Source: Oceanitalea stevensii (lineage in GTDB: Bacteria > Actinomycetota > Actinomycetes > Actinomycetales > Actinomycetaceae). Taken from it: a stretch of DNA of 64,000 bases. Position numbers and translations under genes: made by a program. How positions within the stretch are numbered: position 1 is the first letter of the stretch; every line of letters begins with the position of its first letter. The DNA is taken from contig NZ_JACSPO010000001.1 in NCBI RefSeq assembly GCF_014837105.1, positions 528,149 through 592,148 on the forward strand, given 5' to 3'. Positions 43,128 through 53,114 of the stretch are shown piece after piece. The notes beneath the pieces were generated by a model, which worked only from the letters and a program-made list of their open reading frames with translations, searched no databases and was not told the origin of the DNA.

Positions 43128-45185
43128 ATGTCAGATCTTCAGCGGGAGCCCACTGTGTCATCCGTCTCCGAGCAGGTCATCCACGTCGACGGCGCCGAGC
43201 GGACGGTCACCGAGGGCACCACCGGGACGGACCTGTTCGGTGAGGACCGCGCCGTCGTCGCCATCCGGGTTGACGGCCAGCTCAAGGACCTCGCCACCGA
43301 CGTGTCGGGCCTGCCGGCCGGCGCCGTCGTCGAGAAGGTCGACATCGCGAGCGAGGACGGCCTGTCCATCCTGCGCCACTCCGCCGCCCACGTGCTGGCC
43401 CAGGCCGTGCAGCAGGTGCGCTCGGACGCGCGCCTCGGCATCGGCCCGCCCATCAAGGACGGCTTCTACTACGACTTCGACGTCGAGACCCCGTTCACGC
43501 CCGAGGACCTCAAGGACCTCGAGAAGCAGATGAACCGGATCATCCGCGAGGGTCAGACCTTCGTGCGCCGTGTCGTCACCGACGACGAGGCCCGCGCCGA
43601 GCTCGCCGACGAGCCCTACAAGCTCGAGCTCATCGGCCTCAAGGGCTCCAGCGCGGAGGACGCCGCCGAGGGTGCCTCGGTGGAGGTCGGCGCCGGCGAG
43701 CTGACGATCTACGACAACGTCCGCCGCGGGGGAGAGGTGGCCTGGAAGGACCTGTGCCGCGGCCCCCACCTGCCCAGCACCAAGCTCATCGGCAACGGCT
43801 TCGCGCTCATGCGCTCGGCCGCCGCCTACTGGCGGGGCAGTGAGAAGAACCCCCAGCTGCAGCGCGTCTACGGCACCGCGTGGCCCACGAAGGACGAGCT
43901 CAAGGCCTACCAGGAGCGCCTGGCCGAGGCCGAGCGCCGCGACCACCGTCGCCTCGGCTCGGAGATGGACCTCTTCTCCTTCCCGGACGAGATCGGCTCC
44001 GGGCTGCCCGTCTTCCACCCCAAGGGCGCGATGATCCGCATGGAGATGGAGGAGTACTCCCGCCGCCGTCACGTCCAGGCCGGCTACTCCTTCGTCAACA
44101 CGCCCCACATCACCAAGGGCCACCTGTTCGAGACCTCCGGGCACCTCGACTGGTACCGCGAGGGCATGTACCCCCCGATGCACCTGGACGAGGAGCGCGA
44201 CGCCGAGGGCAACGTCAAGCGGCAGGGGCAGGACTACTACCTCAAGCCGATGAACTGCCCGATGCACAACCTCGTCTTCGGCTCCCGCGGCCGCTCCTAC
44301 CGCGAGCTGCCGCTGCGGCTCTTCGAGTTCGGCACCGTGTACCGGTACGAGAAGTCCGGCGTCGTCCACGGCCTCACCCGCGCCCGCGGCTTCACCCAGG
44401 ACGACGCCCACATCTACTGCACCCGCGAGCAGATGAAGGACGAGCTGAACTCCCTGCTCACCTTCGTCCTCGACCTCCTCAAGGACTACGGGCTCGACGA
44501 CTTCTACCTCGAGCTCTCCACCCGTGACCCGGAGAAGTCCGTCGGCGACGAGGCGACGTGGGAGGAGGCCACCCGCGTGCTCGAGGAGGTCGCCACCGCC
44601 TCCGGCCTCGACCTCGTCCCCGACCCCGGCGGCGCCGCGTTCTACGGCCCGAAGATCTCCGTCCAGGCCAAGGACGCCATCGGCCGCACCTGGCAGATGT
44701 CGACCATCCAGCTCGACTTCAACCTGCCGGAGCTCTTCGACCTCGAGTACCAGGCCGCCGACGGCACCCGCCAGCGCCCGGTGATGATCCACCGCGCCCT
44801 CTTCGGTTCCATCGAGCGCTTCTTCGGCGTGCTCCTCGAGCACTACGCCGGTGCCTTCCCCGCGTGGCTCGCGCCCGTCCAGGTCGTCGCCGTGCCGGTC
44901 GCCGACGTCTTCGACGACTACCTCGCCGACGTCGTCGCCCAGCTCCGTGCCCGCGGCGTGCGCGCCGAGCTCGACCAGAGCGACGACCGCTTCAACAAGA
45001 AGATCCGCAACGCGACGAAGGAGAAGGTCCCCTTCATCCTCATCGCGGGCGGCGAGGACGCCGACGCCGGAGCGGTCTCCTTCCGGTTCCGCGACGGTTC
45101 CCAGCGCAACGGGGTCCCCGTGGCCGAGGCGGTCGAGCTCATCACCTCGGCCATCGCCGAGCGTCGGCAGGTGCTGACGGCGTGA
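43128..45185 (+). CDS. thrS: threonine-tRNA ligase
   Basis: Charges tRNA-Thr. The 685-residue protein has a TGS domain (about 16-80), the editing domain with [15 protein letters not shown] (HxxxH), and the class II catalytic core with motif 2 [28 protein letters not shown] and C in KPMNCPMHN, and the anticodon-binding domain from about 575. Full length. Its stop overlaps the start of the HIT gene (GTGA), making it the first gene of a thrS-HIT-PI synthase-acyltransferase-pimA run. Confidence 0.97.
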   Translation: MSDLQREPTVSSVSEQVIHVDGAERTVTEGTTGTDLFGEDRAVVAIRVDGQLKDLATDVSGLPAGAVVEKVDIASEDGLSILRHSAAHVLAQAVQQVRSDARLGIGPPIKDGFYYDFDVETPFTPEDLKDLEKQMNRIIREGQTFVRRVVTDDEARAELADEPYKLELIGLKGSSAEDAAEGASVEVGAGELTIYDNVRRGGEVAWKDLCRGPHLPSTKLIGNGFALMRSAAAYWRGSEKNPQLQRVYGTAWPTKDELKAYQERLAEAERRDHRRLGSEMDLFSFPDEIGSGLPVFHPKGAMIRMEMEEYSRRRHVQAGYSFVNTPHITKGHLFETSGHLDWYREGMYPPMHLDEERDAEGNVKRQGQDYYLKPMNCPMHNLVFGSRGRSYRELPLRLFEFGTVYRYEKSGVVHGLTRARGFTQDDAHIYCTREQMKDELNSLLTFVLDLLKDYGLDDFYLELSTRDPEKSVGDEATWEEATRVLEEVATASGLDLVPDPGGAAFYGPKISVQAKDAIGRTWQMSTIQLDFNLPELFDLEYQAADGTRQRPVMIHRALFGSIERFFGVLLEHYAGAFPAWLAPVQVVAVPVADVFDDYLADVVAQLRARGVRAELDQSDDRFNKKIRNATKEKVPFILIAGGEDADAGAVSFRFRDGSQRNGVPVAEAVELITSAIAERRQVLTA

Positions 45186-45748
45186 GAGACGTGTCGCCGC
45201 CGAGCGGCGAGCCGGCGGAGGGGCTCGTCGGCGTCCCCGACGCGTTCCAGCGGCTGTGGACCCCGCACCGGATGGCCTACGTCGACGGCCACGACAAGCC
45301 CGACGACGCGACCACCGGTCAGTGCCCCTTCTGCCGGGCACCGCAGCGGGAGGACGCCGAGGCGCTCATCGTCCACCGCGGTGAGCACGCCTACGTCGTC
45401 CTCAACCTCTACCCGTACAACCCCGGACACCTTCTCGTGTGCCCCTACCGTCACGTCGCCGACCTCACCGAGCTGACGACGGCGGAGCGGGACGAGGTGG
45501 GCGCGCTCAGCGCCACCGCGATGACCGTGCTGCGGGCGGTCAGCGCGCCGCACGGCTTCAATCTCGGGATGAACCAGGGCGAGGCCGCCGGGGCCGGGAT
45601 CGCCGCGCACCTCCACCAGCACGTCGTGCCCCGGTGGGGCGGGGACGCCAACTTCTTCCCCATCATCGCGGGCACCAAGGCCCTGCCGCAGGTGCTCGGC
45701 GAGACCCGGGAGCTGCTCGCCGCGGCGTGGCCGGGGGCGACGTGCTGA
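45182..45748 (+). CDS. HIT domain protein, AP4A phosphorylase-like
   Basis: A 188-residue histidine-triad hydrolase or phosphorylase. The triad is H143-L-H145-Q-H147 in [15 protein letters not shown], and a CPFC zinc-type pair lies at 48-51. The gene normally lies between thrS and the phosphatidylinositol phosphate synthase gene in Actinobacteria. Known relatives act on Ap4A or related nucleotides, which stalled tRNA synthetases can produce, so coupling to thrS makes sense (inference). GTG start overlaps the thrS stop; a second GTG at 45191 is possible. Confidence 0.88.
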   Translation: MRDVSPPSGEPAEGLVGVPDAFQRLWTPHRMAYVDGHDKPDDATTGQCPFCRAPQREDAEALIVHRGEHAYVVLNLYPYNPGHLLVCPYRHVADLTELTTAERDEVGALSATAMTVLRAVSAPHGFNLGMNQGEAAGAGIAAHLHQHVVPRWGGDANFFPIIAGTKALPQVLGETRELLAAAWPGATC

Positions 45749-46362
45749 GCTCCAAGGGGCGCGTCGTCACCAACGCGATCTTCGGCCCCGTCGCGCGCAC
45801 CCTCGTCCGAGCCGGGGTCAGCCCCGACACCGTCACCGTCACCGGGACCGTCCTCACCGTGGCGGTCGCGCTGTGGCTGCTCCCGTCCGGGCACTTCGTC
45901 GCCGGGCCGCTCGCCATCGCCGTCGTCGTCCTCATCGACAGCGTCGACGGTCTCATGGCCCGGATGCTGGGCCGCTCCACGCGCTGGGGCGCCTTCCTCG
46001 ACTCCACCCTCGACCGGCTCGCCGACGCCGCGATCTTCTCCGGGATCCTCCTGTGGGCGATCGGCGCGGAGGAGACGTGGGTGCTCGGCACCGCCCTGGC
46101 CTGCCTCGTCCTCGGCAGCGTCGTCCCCTACGCCAAGGCCCGCGCCGAGGGCCTGGGCATGACGGCCTCCGGCGGCATCGCCGAGCGTGCCGACCGTCTC
46201 TTCGTCGCCCTCGCGGCGGTGCTCGCCGTGGGACTGGGTGCACCCGTGGCGGTCCTCGTCGTCGCGCTCGGGCTCCTCGCCCTCGCGAGCCTCTACACGG
46301 TGGGCCAGCGCATGGCGGCCGTGCGTCGCCAGACGCGGGGCGACCTGGCGGGGACGGCATGA
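45742..46362 (+). CDS. pgsA: phosphatidylinositol phosphate synthase (CDP-alcohol phosphatidyltransferase)
   Basis: A 206-residue membrane enzyme that transfers a phosphatidyl group from CDP-diacylglycerol to inositol phosphate. The signature D66-x2-D69-G70-x2-A73-R74-x8-G83-x3-D87-x3-D91 is complete, with about six membrane helices around it. GTG start overlaps the HIT stop by seven bases; its own stop overlaps the acyltransferase start (ATGA). First committed step of phosphatidylinositol mannoside synthesis with the next two genes. Confidence 0.92.
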   Translation: MLSSKGRVVTNAIFGPVARTLVRAGVSPDTVTVTGTVLTVAVALWLLPSGHFVAGPLAIAVVVLIDSVDGLMARMLGRSTRWGAFLDSTLDRLADAAIFSGILLWAIGAEETWVLGTALACLVLGSVVPYAKARAEGLGMTASGGIAERADRLFVALAAVLAVGLGAPVAVLVVALGLLALASLYTVGQRMAAVRRQTRGDLAGTA

Positions 46363-47309
46363 GCCCGGACCCCGCAGCGCTGCTGCTCACCGCCGCGCGT
46401 GTCGTCCCCCGCCTGCCCGGCTGGCTCTCCTCCGCGCTCTTCGCCGGCGCCGCCGAGCTGGCCGCGCTCACCGGCGTGGCCGGCGTGGGGCAGCTGCGCG
46501 CCAACATCGCCCGCGCCGTCCCCGACGCGTCCCCCCGTCAGCTGCGCCGCCTCACCCGCCGCGGCATGCGCTCGTACATGCGGTACTACGAGGAGTCGCT
46601 GCGGCTGCCGACGGTGAGCGAGGCCCAGCTCGGGCAGCGCGTGCGCGCCGTCAACGACGAGTGGATCCGCGCTGAGCGAGCCGCCGGACGGCCTGTCGTC
46701 GTCGCCCTCGGGCACCTGGGCAACTGGGACCTCGCCGGCGCGTGGGCCACCCGCTTCCTCGCCCCCGTCGTCACGGTCGCCGAGCACCTCGAGCCGGAGG
46801 AGCTCTTCCAGAGCTTCCTCGACTTCCGGCGTGGGCTGGGCATGACGATCATCCCGCTCGAGAAGGACGGCTCCACCTTCCGCGAGCTGCTGCGCGAGAC
46901 GCGCGCCGGCGTCCCCCTCGTGCCGCTGCTCGCCGACCGCGACCTGTCCCGCACGAACGTCGACGTCGGGCTGCTGGGGGAGCGGGCCCGCGTGGCACCC
47001 GGCCCGGCCACGCTCGCCGTCGCCACCGGCAGTGCCCTCGCCTTCGTCGGGATCCACTACGAGCGCCTCCGCGGGCCGCGCCGCCAGGCGGCCGGCAGCC
47101 GGTGGGGCATCGTCATCACCTTCGGTGACCCCATCAGCCCGCCGGCCGGCGCCTCCCGGGAGGAGACGATCGCGGCCCTCACCCAGGCGTGGGTCGACGA
47201 GCTCGGTGCGGCCGTCCAGGCCCACCCGGAGGACTGGCACATGCTCCAGCCGCTCTTCGTGGGCGACCTCGACCCCGCGCGCCTCAAGCCCGCCGGGAGC
47301 GTGGCCTGA
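46359..47309 (+). CDS. patA: phosphatidylinositol mannoside acyltransferase
   Basis: A 316-residue LpxL/HtrB-type acyltransferase. The catalytic HX4D motif is H119-LGNW-D124 in ALGHLGNWDLAGAWA. N-terminal hydrophobic segment, no signal peptide. Family knowledge: PatA acylates the mannose of PIM1/PIM2 on the inner leaflet. Its position between PI synthase and PimA supports the call. Overlaps both neighbours. Confidence 0.9.
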   Translation: MSPDPAALLLTAARVVPRLPGWLSSALFAGAAELAALTGVAGVGQLRANIARAVPDASPRQLRRLTRRGMRSYMRYYEESLRLPTVSEAQLGQRVRAVNDEWIRAERAAGRPVVVALGHLGNWDLAGAWATRFLAPVVTVAEHLEPEELFQSFLDFRRGLGMTIIPLEKDGSTFRELLRETRAGVPLVPLLADRDLSRTNVDVGLLGERARVAPGPATLAVATGSALAFVGIHYERLRGPRRQAAGSRWGIVITFGDPISPPAGASREETIAALTQAWVDELGAAVQAHPEDWHMLQPLFVGDLDPARLKPAGSVA

Positions 47310-48502
47310 TGCGTATCGGCATCGTCTGCGGCTACTCCTTCGACGTGCCGGGCGGCGTCCAGTTCCACGTCCGTGACCTCGCCGAGCACCTCATCGCCAC
47401 CGGGCACGAGGTGAGCGTCCTCGCCCCGGCCGAGGACACCACCCCCGTGCCCGACTACATCGTGCCCGCCGGCCGCACCGTCGCCCTGCCGTACAACGGC
47501 TCGGTGGCGCGCCTCAACTTCGGTCCCGTCGCCGCGGCGCGCACGCGCCGCTGGCTCGAGGAGGGGGACTTCGACGTCCTCCACCTCCACGAGCCCATCA
47601 CCCCGAGCCTGTCCATGCTCGCGCTGTGGATCGCCGACGGGCCGATCGTCGGCACCTTCCACACCGCCATGGACCGCTCCCGCGCCCTCCAGGTGGCCTC
47701 GCCGCTCGTCCGGCCCCTGCTGGAGAAGATCGGCGGCCGGATCGCCGTGTCGGAGGAGGCCCGGCGCACCGTCGTCGAGCACCTGGGCGGGGACGCCGTC
47801 GTCGTGCCCAACGGCGTGTTCGTCGACCGCTTCGCCGGCGCCCCGCGCGCGGAGGCCTGGTGCGGCACCGACGAGCGGCCCACCGTCGCCTTCCTCGGCC
47901 GGCTCGACGAGGCGCGCAAGGGTCTGCCCGTGCTCGCCGAGGCGATCCCGCAGGTCCTCGCGCAGGTCCCCGGCGCCCGCTTCCTCGTCGCCGGCCGCGG
48001 AGACGTCACCGAGTACCGCGCCTCCCTCGGCCACCTCGGGGACGCCGTCACCTTCCTCGGGCCGGTGAGCGACGCGGAGAAGGAGTCGCTGCTCGCGTCC
48101 GCCGACGTCTACGTCGCCCCGCACACCGGCGGGGAGAGCTTCGGGATCGTCCTCGTCGAGGCCATGAGCGCCGGCGCGCACGTCGTCGCCAGCGACATCC
48201 CCGCCTTCCGCGCCGTGCTCGACGGCGGCCGGTACGGCACCCTCTTCCCCACCGGCGACGCCGCAGCCCTCGCTGCCGCGCTCGTGCCCGCCCTGCGCGA
48301 CCGGGACGCCTCCCGCCCCGTGCGCGAGGCGGCACGCGAGGGCGTGCGCCGCTTCGACTGGTCCGTCGTCACCCGCCAGGTCCTCGCGGTCTACGAGATG
48401 GTGACGGCGAGCGGCCGTCACGTGCGGGAGGACCCGCGCTCCCGCACCGTGGTCGGCCGCCTGCGCGCGGCGCTGGACAGCAGGACGGAGGGGGCGCTGT
48501 GA
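47309..48502 (+). CDS. pimA: phosphatidylinositol alpha-mannosyltransferase
   Basis: Transfers mannose from GDP-mannose to phosphatidylinositol. A 397-residue GT4 (GT-B fold) enzyme: MRIGIVCGYSFDVPGGVQFHVRDLAEHL with the GGV loop, HLHEPITPSLSMLAL, VGTFHTAMDRS, IAVSEEARRTV, and the C-terminal E-x7-E motif in ESFGIVLVEAMSAGAHVVAS. Its ATG overlaps the patA stop and its stop overlaps the next gene. Completes a PIM synthesis operon, unusual outside mycolic acid bacteria but normal in many Micrococcales. Confidence 0.94.
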   Translation: MRIGIVCGYSFDVPGGVQFHVRDLAEHLIATGHEVSVLAPAEDTTPVPDYIVPAGRTVALPYNGSVARLNFGPVAAARTRRWLEEGDFDVLHLHEPITPSLSMLALWIADGPIVGTFHTAMDRSRALQVASPLVRPLLEKIGGRIAVSEEARRTVVEHLGGDAVVVPNGVFVDRFAGAPRAEAWCGTDERPTVAFLGRLDEARKGLPVLAEAIPQVLAQVPGARFLVAGRGDVTEYRASLGHLGDAVTFLGPVSDAEKESLLASADVYVAPHTGGESFGIVLVEAMSAGAHVVASDIPAFRAVLDGGRYGTLFPTGDAAALAAALVPALRDRDASRPVREAAREGVRRFDWSVVTRQVLAVYEMVTASGRHVREDPRSRTVVGRLRAALDSRTEGAL

Positions 48503-49089
48503 CCTGGGAGGGCTGGACGCTCGTCGTCGTGCTGCTCGTGCTCGTCCTCGGCTGGGTGCTGTGGCTGCTCGCCTCGCGCGTGGACCGCCTGCACCGCAAG
48601 GTGCTGCGCTCCCGCGCCACCCTCGAGCTCCAGCTGGCCCAGCGCGCGGCTGCCGCCCACGAGCTCGCGATGAGTGGCGCCCTCGACCCCGTCGAGGCCG
48701 TGCTCCTCGCCGACGTCGCCCAGCGCGCCAGCGCCGGGGCGCCCGGTCGCGTGGTCCCCGACGGCCTCGAGGGCGAGCCGGACGTCGAGGAGCCCGTCGG
48801 CGACGTCGACCGCTCCCTCGTCGAGTCCGAGCTGTCCCGCACCCTGCGCGCCCTGCTCGAGTCGCACGCCGACACCGAGCCGCTCGGGGACAACCCGCTG
48901 GCGGTCGACCCGCTCCACCGGCTCGACGCCGCCTGGTACCGGCTCGAGCTCGCCCGCCGGTTCCACAACGCCCACGTCGCCGAGGTGCGACGCATGCGCG
49001 CCAACCCCGTCGTGCGGGTCCTCCACCTCGCCGGCCGGGCCCCGATGCCGCACGCCTTCGACATGGACGACGCCCGGCCCGCACGCTGA
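48499..49089 (+). CDS. LemA-like membrane-anchored protein of unknown function
   Basis: A 196-residue protein with one N-terminal membrane helix (about residues 6-27), then long amphipathic helices with coiled-coil character (ASRVDRLHRKVLRSRATLELQLAQRAAAAHELA). The end, AWYRLELARRFHNAHVAEVRRMRAN followed by LAGRAPMPHAFDMDD, is reminiscent of LemA proteins. The likeness is from pattern only. Its GTG overlaps the pimA stop (GTGA), so it is the last gene of the PIM operon. Confidence 0.75.
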   Translation: MTWEGWTLVVVLLVLVLGWVLWLLASRVDRLHRKVLRSRATLELQLAQRAAAAHELAMSGALDPVEAVLLADVAQRASAGAPGRVVPDGLEGEPDVEEPVGDVDRSLVESELSRTLRALLESHADTEPLGDNPLAVDPLHRLDAAWYRLELARRFHNAHVAEVRRMRANPVVRVLHLAGRAPMPHAFDMDDARPAR

Positions 49090-49132
49090 GCGCGGCCGTC
49101 CGCCCTCCGCGGGCGGCGTCGTCGGCTGGCCC

Positions 49133-49138
49133 TACGCT
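49133..49138 (+). promoter_or_regulatory. -10 element of the PrsW gene, leaderless
   Basis: TACGCT ends seven bases before the ATG at 49146; no ribosome-binding site is visible. Confidence 0.45.
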
Positions 49139-49145
49139 GATCGCC

Positions 49146-50375
49146 ATGGCCCTTCCCCCTCAGCCCTACCCGCCGTCCGGGCGCCCGGCGCAGCCCACCG
49201 CCTACCTGGCCGGCCAGCAGCCGCAGACCGCGCCCTGGGGGACGGGTGGCCCGCCGGCGCCCGCCCAGGCGCCCTGGCAGCCGCCCCGGCCGCGGCGGGG
49301 CGGAACGGTCTTCGTCCTCGTGGGCACCGGGGTGGGGATCCTCGCGCTCATCGCGACCGTCGCGCAGATCGCCAGCCTCACGAGCGCCGGCGCGGCGCTC
49401 ACCGGCGGCATCGTCGCGCTCGTCCCGCTCGCAGCCGTCCTCCTCGGCATCCGCTGGATCGACCGGTGGGAGCCCGAGCCCCGGTACGCGTTGCTCTTCG
49501 CGTTCCTCTGGGGAGCCGGAGTCTCCACGCTCGTGTCGATCTGGCTCAACACGGCCTTCTCCACCGCCGTCTACTACAGCACCGGGAACGTCGAGACGGC
49601 CGAGGTCCTCGGCGCCGCGCTCGGCGCACCGCTCATCGAGGAGACCGCCAAGGGGATGGGCGTGCTCATCCTCTTCCTCGCCCGCCGCCGGTACTTCGAC
49701 GGGCCGGTCGACGGCATCGTCTACGCCGCGACGGTGGCAGCCGGTTTCGCCTTCGTCGAGAACATCCTCTACTTCGGCCGCTCCATCGACATGCTCCCGC
49801 AGATCTTCATCATGCGCGGGATCCTGTCCCCGTTCGCGCACGTGATGTTCACGGTGGCGATCGGCATCGCGCTCGGCCTCGCCGCCCGCAGCCGGTCCTC
49901 CTTCGCGTGGGTGGGGGCGCTTCCCCTCGGGTGGCTCGTGGCGGTGCTGCTCCACGCCCTGTGGAACGGCAGCACCTTCACCGGCTCCTTCTTCGGTCTC
50001 TACGTCCTCGTCCAGGTGCCGCTGTTCGTCGCGGGGATCATCCTCGTCGTCTGGCTGCGCCGCCGGGAGCGGCGCGTCATCACCGGGCGGCTCGTCGAGT
50101 ACGCTCGCGCCGGCTGGCTGGCCCCGCACGAGGTCACGATGCTCGGCTCCTTCCCCGGCCGGCGGGCCGCCATGTCGTGGGCCGCGCGCGGCGGCCCCTC
50201 CGCCAAGGCCGCGATGAGGACCTTCCAGCACTCGGCGACCGCACTCGCCCTGGGCCGCCAGCGCTTCGCCACCGGCCGAGCCGAGCCCAGCTACCACCAC
50301 GACGAGCGGGTGCTCCTCGACCGGGTCACCACCTCGCGCACCACCTTCCTCCAGGCGCTCACCCAGGTCCGCTGA
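49146..50375 (+). CDS. PrsW-family glutamic intramembrane protease
   Basis: A 409-residue membrane protein: a cytoplasmic Pro/Gln-rich tail of about 50 residues, some eight membrane helices, and a soluble C-terminal 110 residues. The PrsW motifs are present: E165-E166 in APLIEETAKG, FAFVEN with E205-N206, H232 in SPFAHVMFT, and a later LLHALWNG. In Bacillus PrsW cleaves an anti-sigma factor to start an envelope stress response; here the target is unknown. The long N- and C-terminal tails are typical of actinobacterial members. Confidence 0.88.
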   Translation: MALPPQPYPPSGRPAQPTAYLAGQQPQTAPWGTGGPPAPAQAPWQPPRPRRGGTVFVLVGTGVGILALIATVAQIASLTSAGAALTGGIVALVPLAAVLLGIRWIDRWEPEPRYALLFAFLWGAGVSTLVSIWLNTAFSTAVYYSTGNVETAEVLGAALGAPLIEETAKGMGVLILFLARRRYFDGPVDGIVYAATVAAGFAFVENILYFGRSIDMLPQIFIMRGILSPFAHVMFTVAIGIALGLAARSRSSFAWVGALPLGWLVAVLLHALWNGSTFTGSFFGLYVLVQVPLFVAGIILVVWLRRRERRVITGRLVEYARAGWLAPHEVTMLGSFPGRRAAMSWAARGGPSAKAAMRTFQHSATALALGRQRFATGRAEPSYHHDERVLLDRVTTSRTTFLQALTQVR

Positions 50376-50462
50376 CAACGGTCCTCCCCACGCGCACCCA
50401 CGCGCCGCGGCCCGAGGTCGAAAGCGCTTGTCCGGGGGACCGGGTGGGAACACCCTGGACCC

Positions 50463-51521
50463 ATGGCACTCTCCCTCGACCTCGCCCGCGCGGAGTTCGG
50501 CGGCACCGCCGGCTACCTGGCCTCCGCGTCGATGGGCCTGCCGTGCCGGGCCACCGTGACGGCCCTCCGTGAGGACCTCTCCGCCACCTTCGACGGCGGT
50601 CGCACGCCGGCCGACTACGAGGGGGTCGTGACCGCCGGGCGGGCGCTGTACGCCGAGCTCGTCGGCGTCGACGCGCAGGACGTCGCGATCGGCTCGCAGA
50701 CGTCGGTGCTCGCCGGCGTGGTCGCGGCCTGGCTCCCGGCCGGCTCGGAGGTCCTGACCGTCGAGGGCGAGTTCACCTCGATGACCTACCCCTTCCTCGT
50801 CCGTCCGGACCTCACCGTCCGGGCGGTGCCGCTCGCCGACCTCGCTGAGGCCGTCCACAGCGGGACGACGCTCGTCGCGTTCTCCTACATCCAGTCCGCG
50901 ACGGGTGACGTCGCCGATGTCGACGCCGTCGTGCGGGAGGCCGCGCGGCACGGCGCACGCACCTTCTGCGACCTCACGCAGGCGGCGGGCATCCACCCCG
51001 TGGACGCCGACCAGCTCGACCTCACCGTGTGCCACGCCTACAAGTGGCTCTGCGCCCCGCGCGGTGCGGCGTTCCTCACCGTCCGCGGGGACCTGCAGCA
51101 GCTCATCACGCCCGTCCAGGCCGGGTGGTACGCCGGGCGCGACGTGTGGTCGTCGGTCTACGGCACCACGATGGACCTGGCGCCCGATGCGCGCCGCTTC
51201 GACGTGTCCCCGGTCTGGCCGGCCTGGGTGGGTGCCGTGCCTGCGCTCGAGCTCTTCGCGTCGCTGGACATCGGTGCGGTCTGGCGGCACGGCGCCGGCC
51301 TGGGGGCGATGACCCTCGAGGCGCTCGGGGAGCCCGTGCAGCAGCAGGCCGTCGTGACGGTCGCGGACGAGCGCGGGGAGAAGCTCCGGGCCCTCACCGC
51401 TGCGGGGATCCGGGCGAGCGGGCGTGCCGGACGCCTGCGGCTCGCCTACCACCTGTGGAACGACGAGGACGACGTCGATCGGGTGGTGCGCACGCTCCAC
51501 CGTGCGCGCACCGCCGTCTGA
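50463..51521 (+). CDS. aminotransferase class V-fold PLP enzyme
   Basis: A 352-residue fold-type I PLP enzyme. The Schiff-base lysine is K194 in [13 protein letters not shown]170 and Q173 in [12 protein letters not shown] contact the cofactor ring. The pattern [18 protein letters not shown] before it is typical of the NifS/isopenicillin epimerase-like group. The substrate is unknown. A TTGTCC (50428-50433), 17-base spacer, CACCCT (50451-50456) promoter could produce a leaderless transcript six bases downstream. It precedes the PLP-synthesis gene pdxS on the same strand. Confidence 0.82.
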   Translation: MALSLDLARAEFGGTAGYLASASMGLPCRATVTALREDLSATFDGGRTPADYEGVVTAGRALYAELVGVDAQDVAIGSQTSVLAGVVAAWLPAGSEVLTVEGEFTSMTYPFLVRPDLTVRAVPLADLAEAVHSGTTLVAFSYIQSATGDVADVDAVVREAARHGARTFCDLTQAAGIHPVDADQLDLTVCHAYKWLCAPRGAAFLTVRGDLQQLITPVQAGWYAGRDVWSSVYGTTMDLAPDARRFDVSPVWPAWVGAVPALELFASLDIGAVWRHGAGLGAMTLEALGEPVQQQAVVTVADERGEKLRALTAAGIRASGRAGRLRLAYHLWNDEDDVDRVVRTLHRARTAV

Positions 51522-51598
51522 CAGGGGCCGGTCGCAGCAGGTACCTGACGTGGCCACCCAGCAGGTGACCACGTGCCCGGCGAGAACGGCCGCTCACC

Positions 51599-51604
51599 TA
51601 GAGT
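51599..51604 (+). promoter_or_regulatory. -10 element of pdxS
   Basis: TAGAGT lies 38 bases before the GTG of pdxS; an AGAGG ribosome-binding site at 51632-51636 fits this leader. Confidence 0.4.
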
Positions 51605-51642
51605 GTCGGTGTCCCTCCCTCACACAATCCCAGAGGTCAACC

Positions 51643-52554
51643 GTGTCGCAAGAGCCCACCACGCCCGCCGCGCCCCAGGTCGGCACCGCCCGCGTCAAGC
51701 GGGGCATGGCCGAGATGCTCAAGGGCGGCGTCATCATGGACGTCGTCACCCCGGAGCAGGCCCGCATCGCCGAGGACGCCGGCGCCGTCGCCGTCATGGC
51801 CCTCGAGCGCGTGCCCGCGGACATCCGCTCCCAGGGCGGGGTGTCGCGGATGAGCGACCCGGACATGATCGACGGGATCATCGCCGCCGTCTCCATCCCC
51901 GTCATGGCCAAGGCCCGCATCGGGCACTTCGTCGAGGCGCAGGTCCTCCAGAGCCTCGGCGTCGACTACGTCGACGAGTCCGAGGTCCTCAGCCCCGCCG
52001 ACTACGAGCACCACATCGACAAGTGGCAGTTCACCGTGCCCTTCGTGTGCGGCGCGACCAACCTCGGTGAGGCGCTGCGCCGGATCTCCGAGGGCGCGGC
52101 CATGATCCGCTCCAAGGGCGAGGCGGGCACGGGGGACGTCTCCAACGCCACCACGCACATGCGCCGCATCCGCCAGGACATCCGCCGTCTCACCTCGCTG
52201 CCCGAGGACGAGCTGTTCGTCGCCGCCAAGGAGCTGCAGGCGCCATACGACCTCGTCGTCGAGGTGGCGCGCACCGGGCAGCTGCCCGTCGTCCTCTTCA
52301 CCGCCGGTGGCATCGCCACCCCGGCCGACGCCGCGATGATGATGCAGCTCGGCGCCCAGGGCGTCTTCGTCGGCTCGGGCATCTTCAAGTCCGGCAACCC
52401 GGCGCAGCGCGCCGCCGCCATCGTCCGCGCGACGACCTTCTTCGACGACCCGGCCGTCGTCGCCGACGTCTCGCGCGGCCTGGGCGAGGCGATGGTCGGC
52501 CTCAACGTCGACGAGATCCCCGTGCCGCACCGCCTCGCCGAGCGCGGTTGGTGA
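51643..52554 (+). CDS. pdxS: pyridoxal 5'-phosphate synthase lyase subunit PdxS
   Basis: Makes PLP from ribose 5-phosphate, glyceraldehyde 3-phosphate and ammonia supplied by PdxT. The 303-residue TIM-barrel protein has the Schiff-base lysine K90 in [16 protein letters not shown], the second lysine in [10 protein letters not shown] (near 155), and [35 protein letters not shown] start after AGAGG. Its stop overlaps the Nudix gene by four bases. Confidence 0.97.
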   Translation: MSQEPTTPAAPQVGTARVKRGMAEMLKGGVIMDVVTPEQARIAEDAGAVAVMALERVPADIRSQGGVSRMSDPDMIDGIIAAVSIPVMAKARIGHFVEAQVLQSLGVDYVDESEVLSPADYEHHIDKWQFTVPFVCGATNLGEALRRISEGAAMIRSKGEAGTGDVSNATTHMRRIRQDIRRLTSLPEDELFVAAKELQAPYDLVVEVARTGQLPVVLFTAGGIATPADAAMMMQLGAQGVFVGSGIFKSGNPAQRAAAIVRATTFFDDPAVVADVSRGLGEAMVGLNVDEIPVPHRLAERGW

Positions 52555-53084
52555 CGACCTACGGGCTGGGCCCCGACTGGGTGCCCGGCCCCGACGGCGT
52601 GCCCTTCCGGCGCGCCGCGCGCGTCATCCTCCTCGACGACGCCGACCGCCTCCTCCTCGTGCGCGGCCACGACGCGGGGGAGACGAGCCGCTCCTGGTGG
52701 TTCACGGTCGGCGGTGGCCTCGAGCCGGGGGAGGACGTCCGCGCGGGCGCGCTGCGGGAGCTGCGGGAGGAGACGGGTCTGCACCTGTCCGCGGACCAGC
52801 TGGAGGGCCCCGTCCTCACCCGCAGCGCGGTCTTCGACTTCGCCGCCGTCACCTGCCGCCAGGACGAGGAGTTCTTCCTCGCCCGCGGTACCGACACGCG
52901 CCTGGACGACGCCGGCTGGACCGAGCTCGAGCGCGACGTCCTCGACGAGCTGCGCTGGTGGGAGCTAGACGAGCTGGACGCCGCGGTGACGGCCGGCGCG
53001 GTCGTCTACCCCCGGCAGCTGCCCGGGCTCGCGAGACGGCTGGCCGGCGGCTGGGACGGGACGAGCGAGCACGTCGTCGAGTAG
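52551..53084 (+). CDS. Nudix hydrolase
   Basis: A 177-residue Nudix protein. The Nudix box G-x5-E-x7-REUxEExGU is complete at residues 55-77 (from GGLEPGE to RELREETGL). The substrate is unknown. It sits between pdxS and pdxT and its GTG overlaps the pdxS stop (GTGA), so it is part of the vitamin B6 operon; a TTG one codon earlier is less likely. Confidence 0.9.
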   Translation: MTTYGLGPDWVPGPDGVPFRRAARVILLDDADRLLLVRGHDAGETSRSWWFTVGGGLEPGEDVRAGALRELREETGLHLSADQLEGPVLTRSAVFDFAAVTCRQDEEFFLARGTDTRLDDAGWTELERDVLDELRWWELDELDAAVTAGAVVYPRQLPGLARRLAGGWDGTSEHVVE

Positions 53085-53100
53085 CACGCCCACGGCGTCG

Positions 53101-53106
53101 TAGACT
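53101..53106 (+). promoter_or_regulatory. -10 element of pdxT, leaderless
   Basis: TAGACT lies eight bases before the GTG of pdxT; no ribosome-binding site. pdxT could thus be transcribed independently of pdxS. Confidence 0.45.
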
Positions 53107-53114
53107 GGTGGGTC

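Noticed and set aside
51522..51642. PLP- or thiamine-related riboswitch ahead of pdxS
   Set aside because: I find no conserved riboswitch core; a plain -10 element and short leader explain the region.
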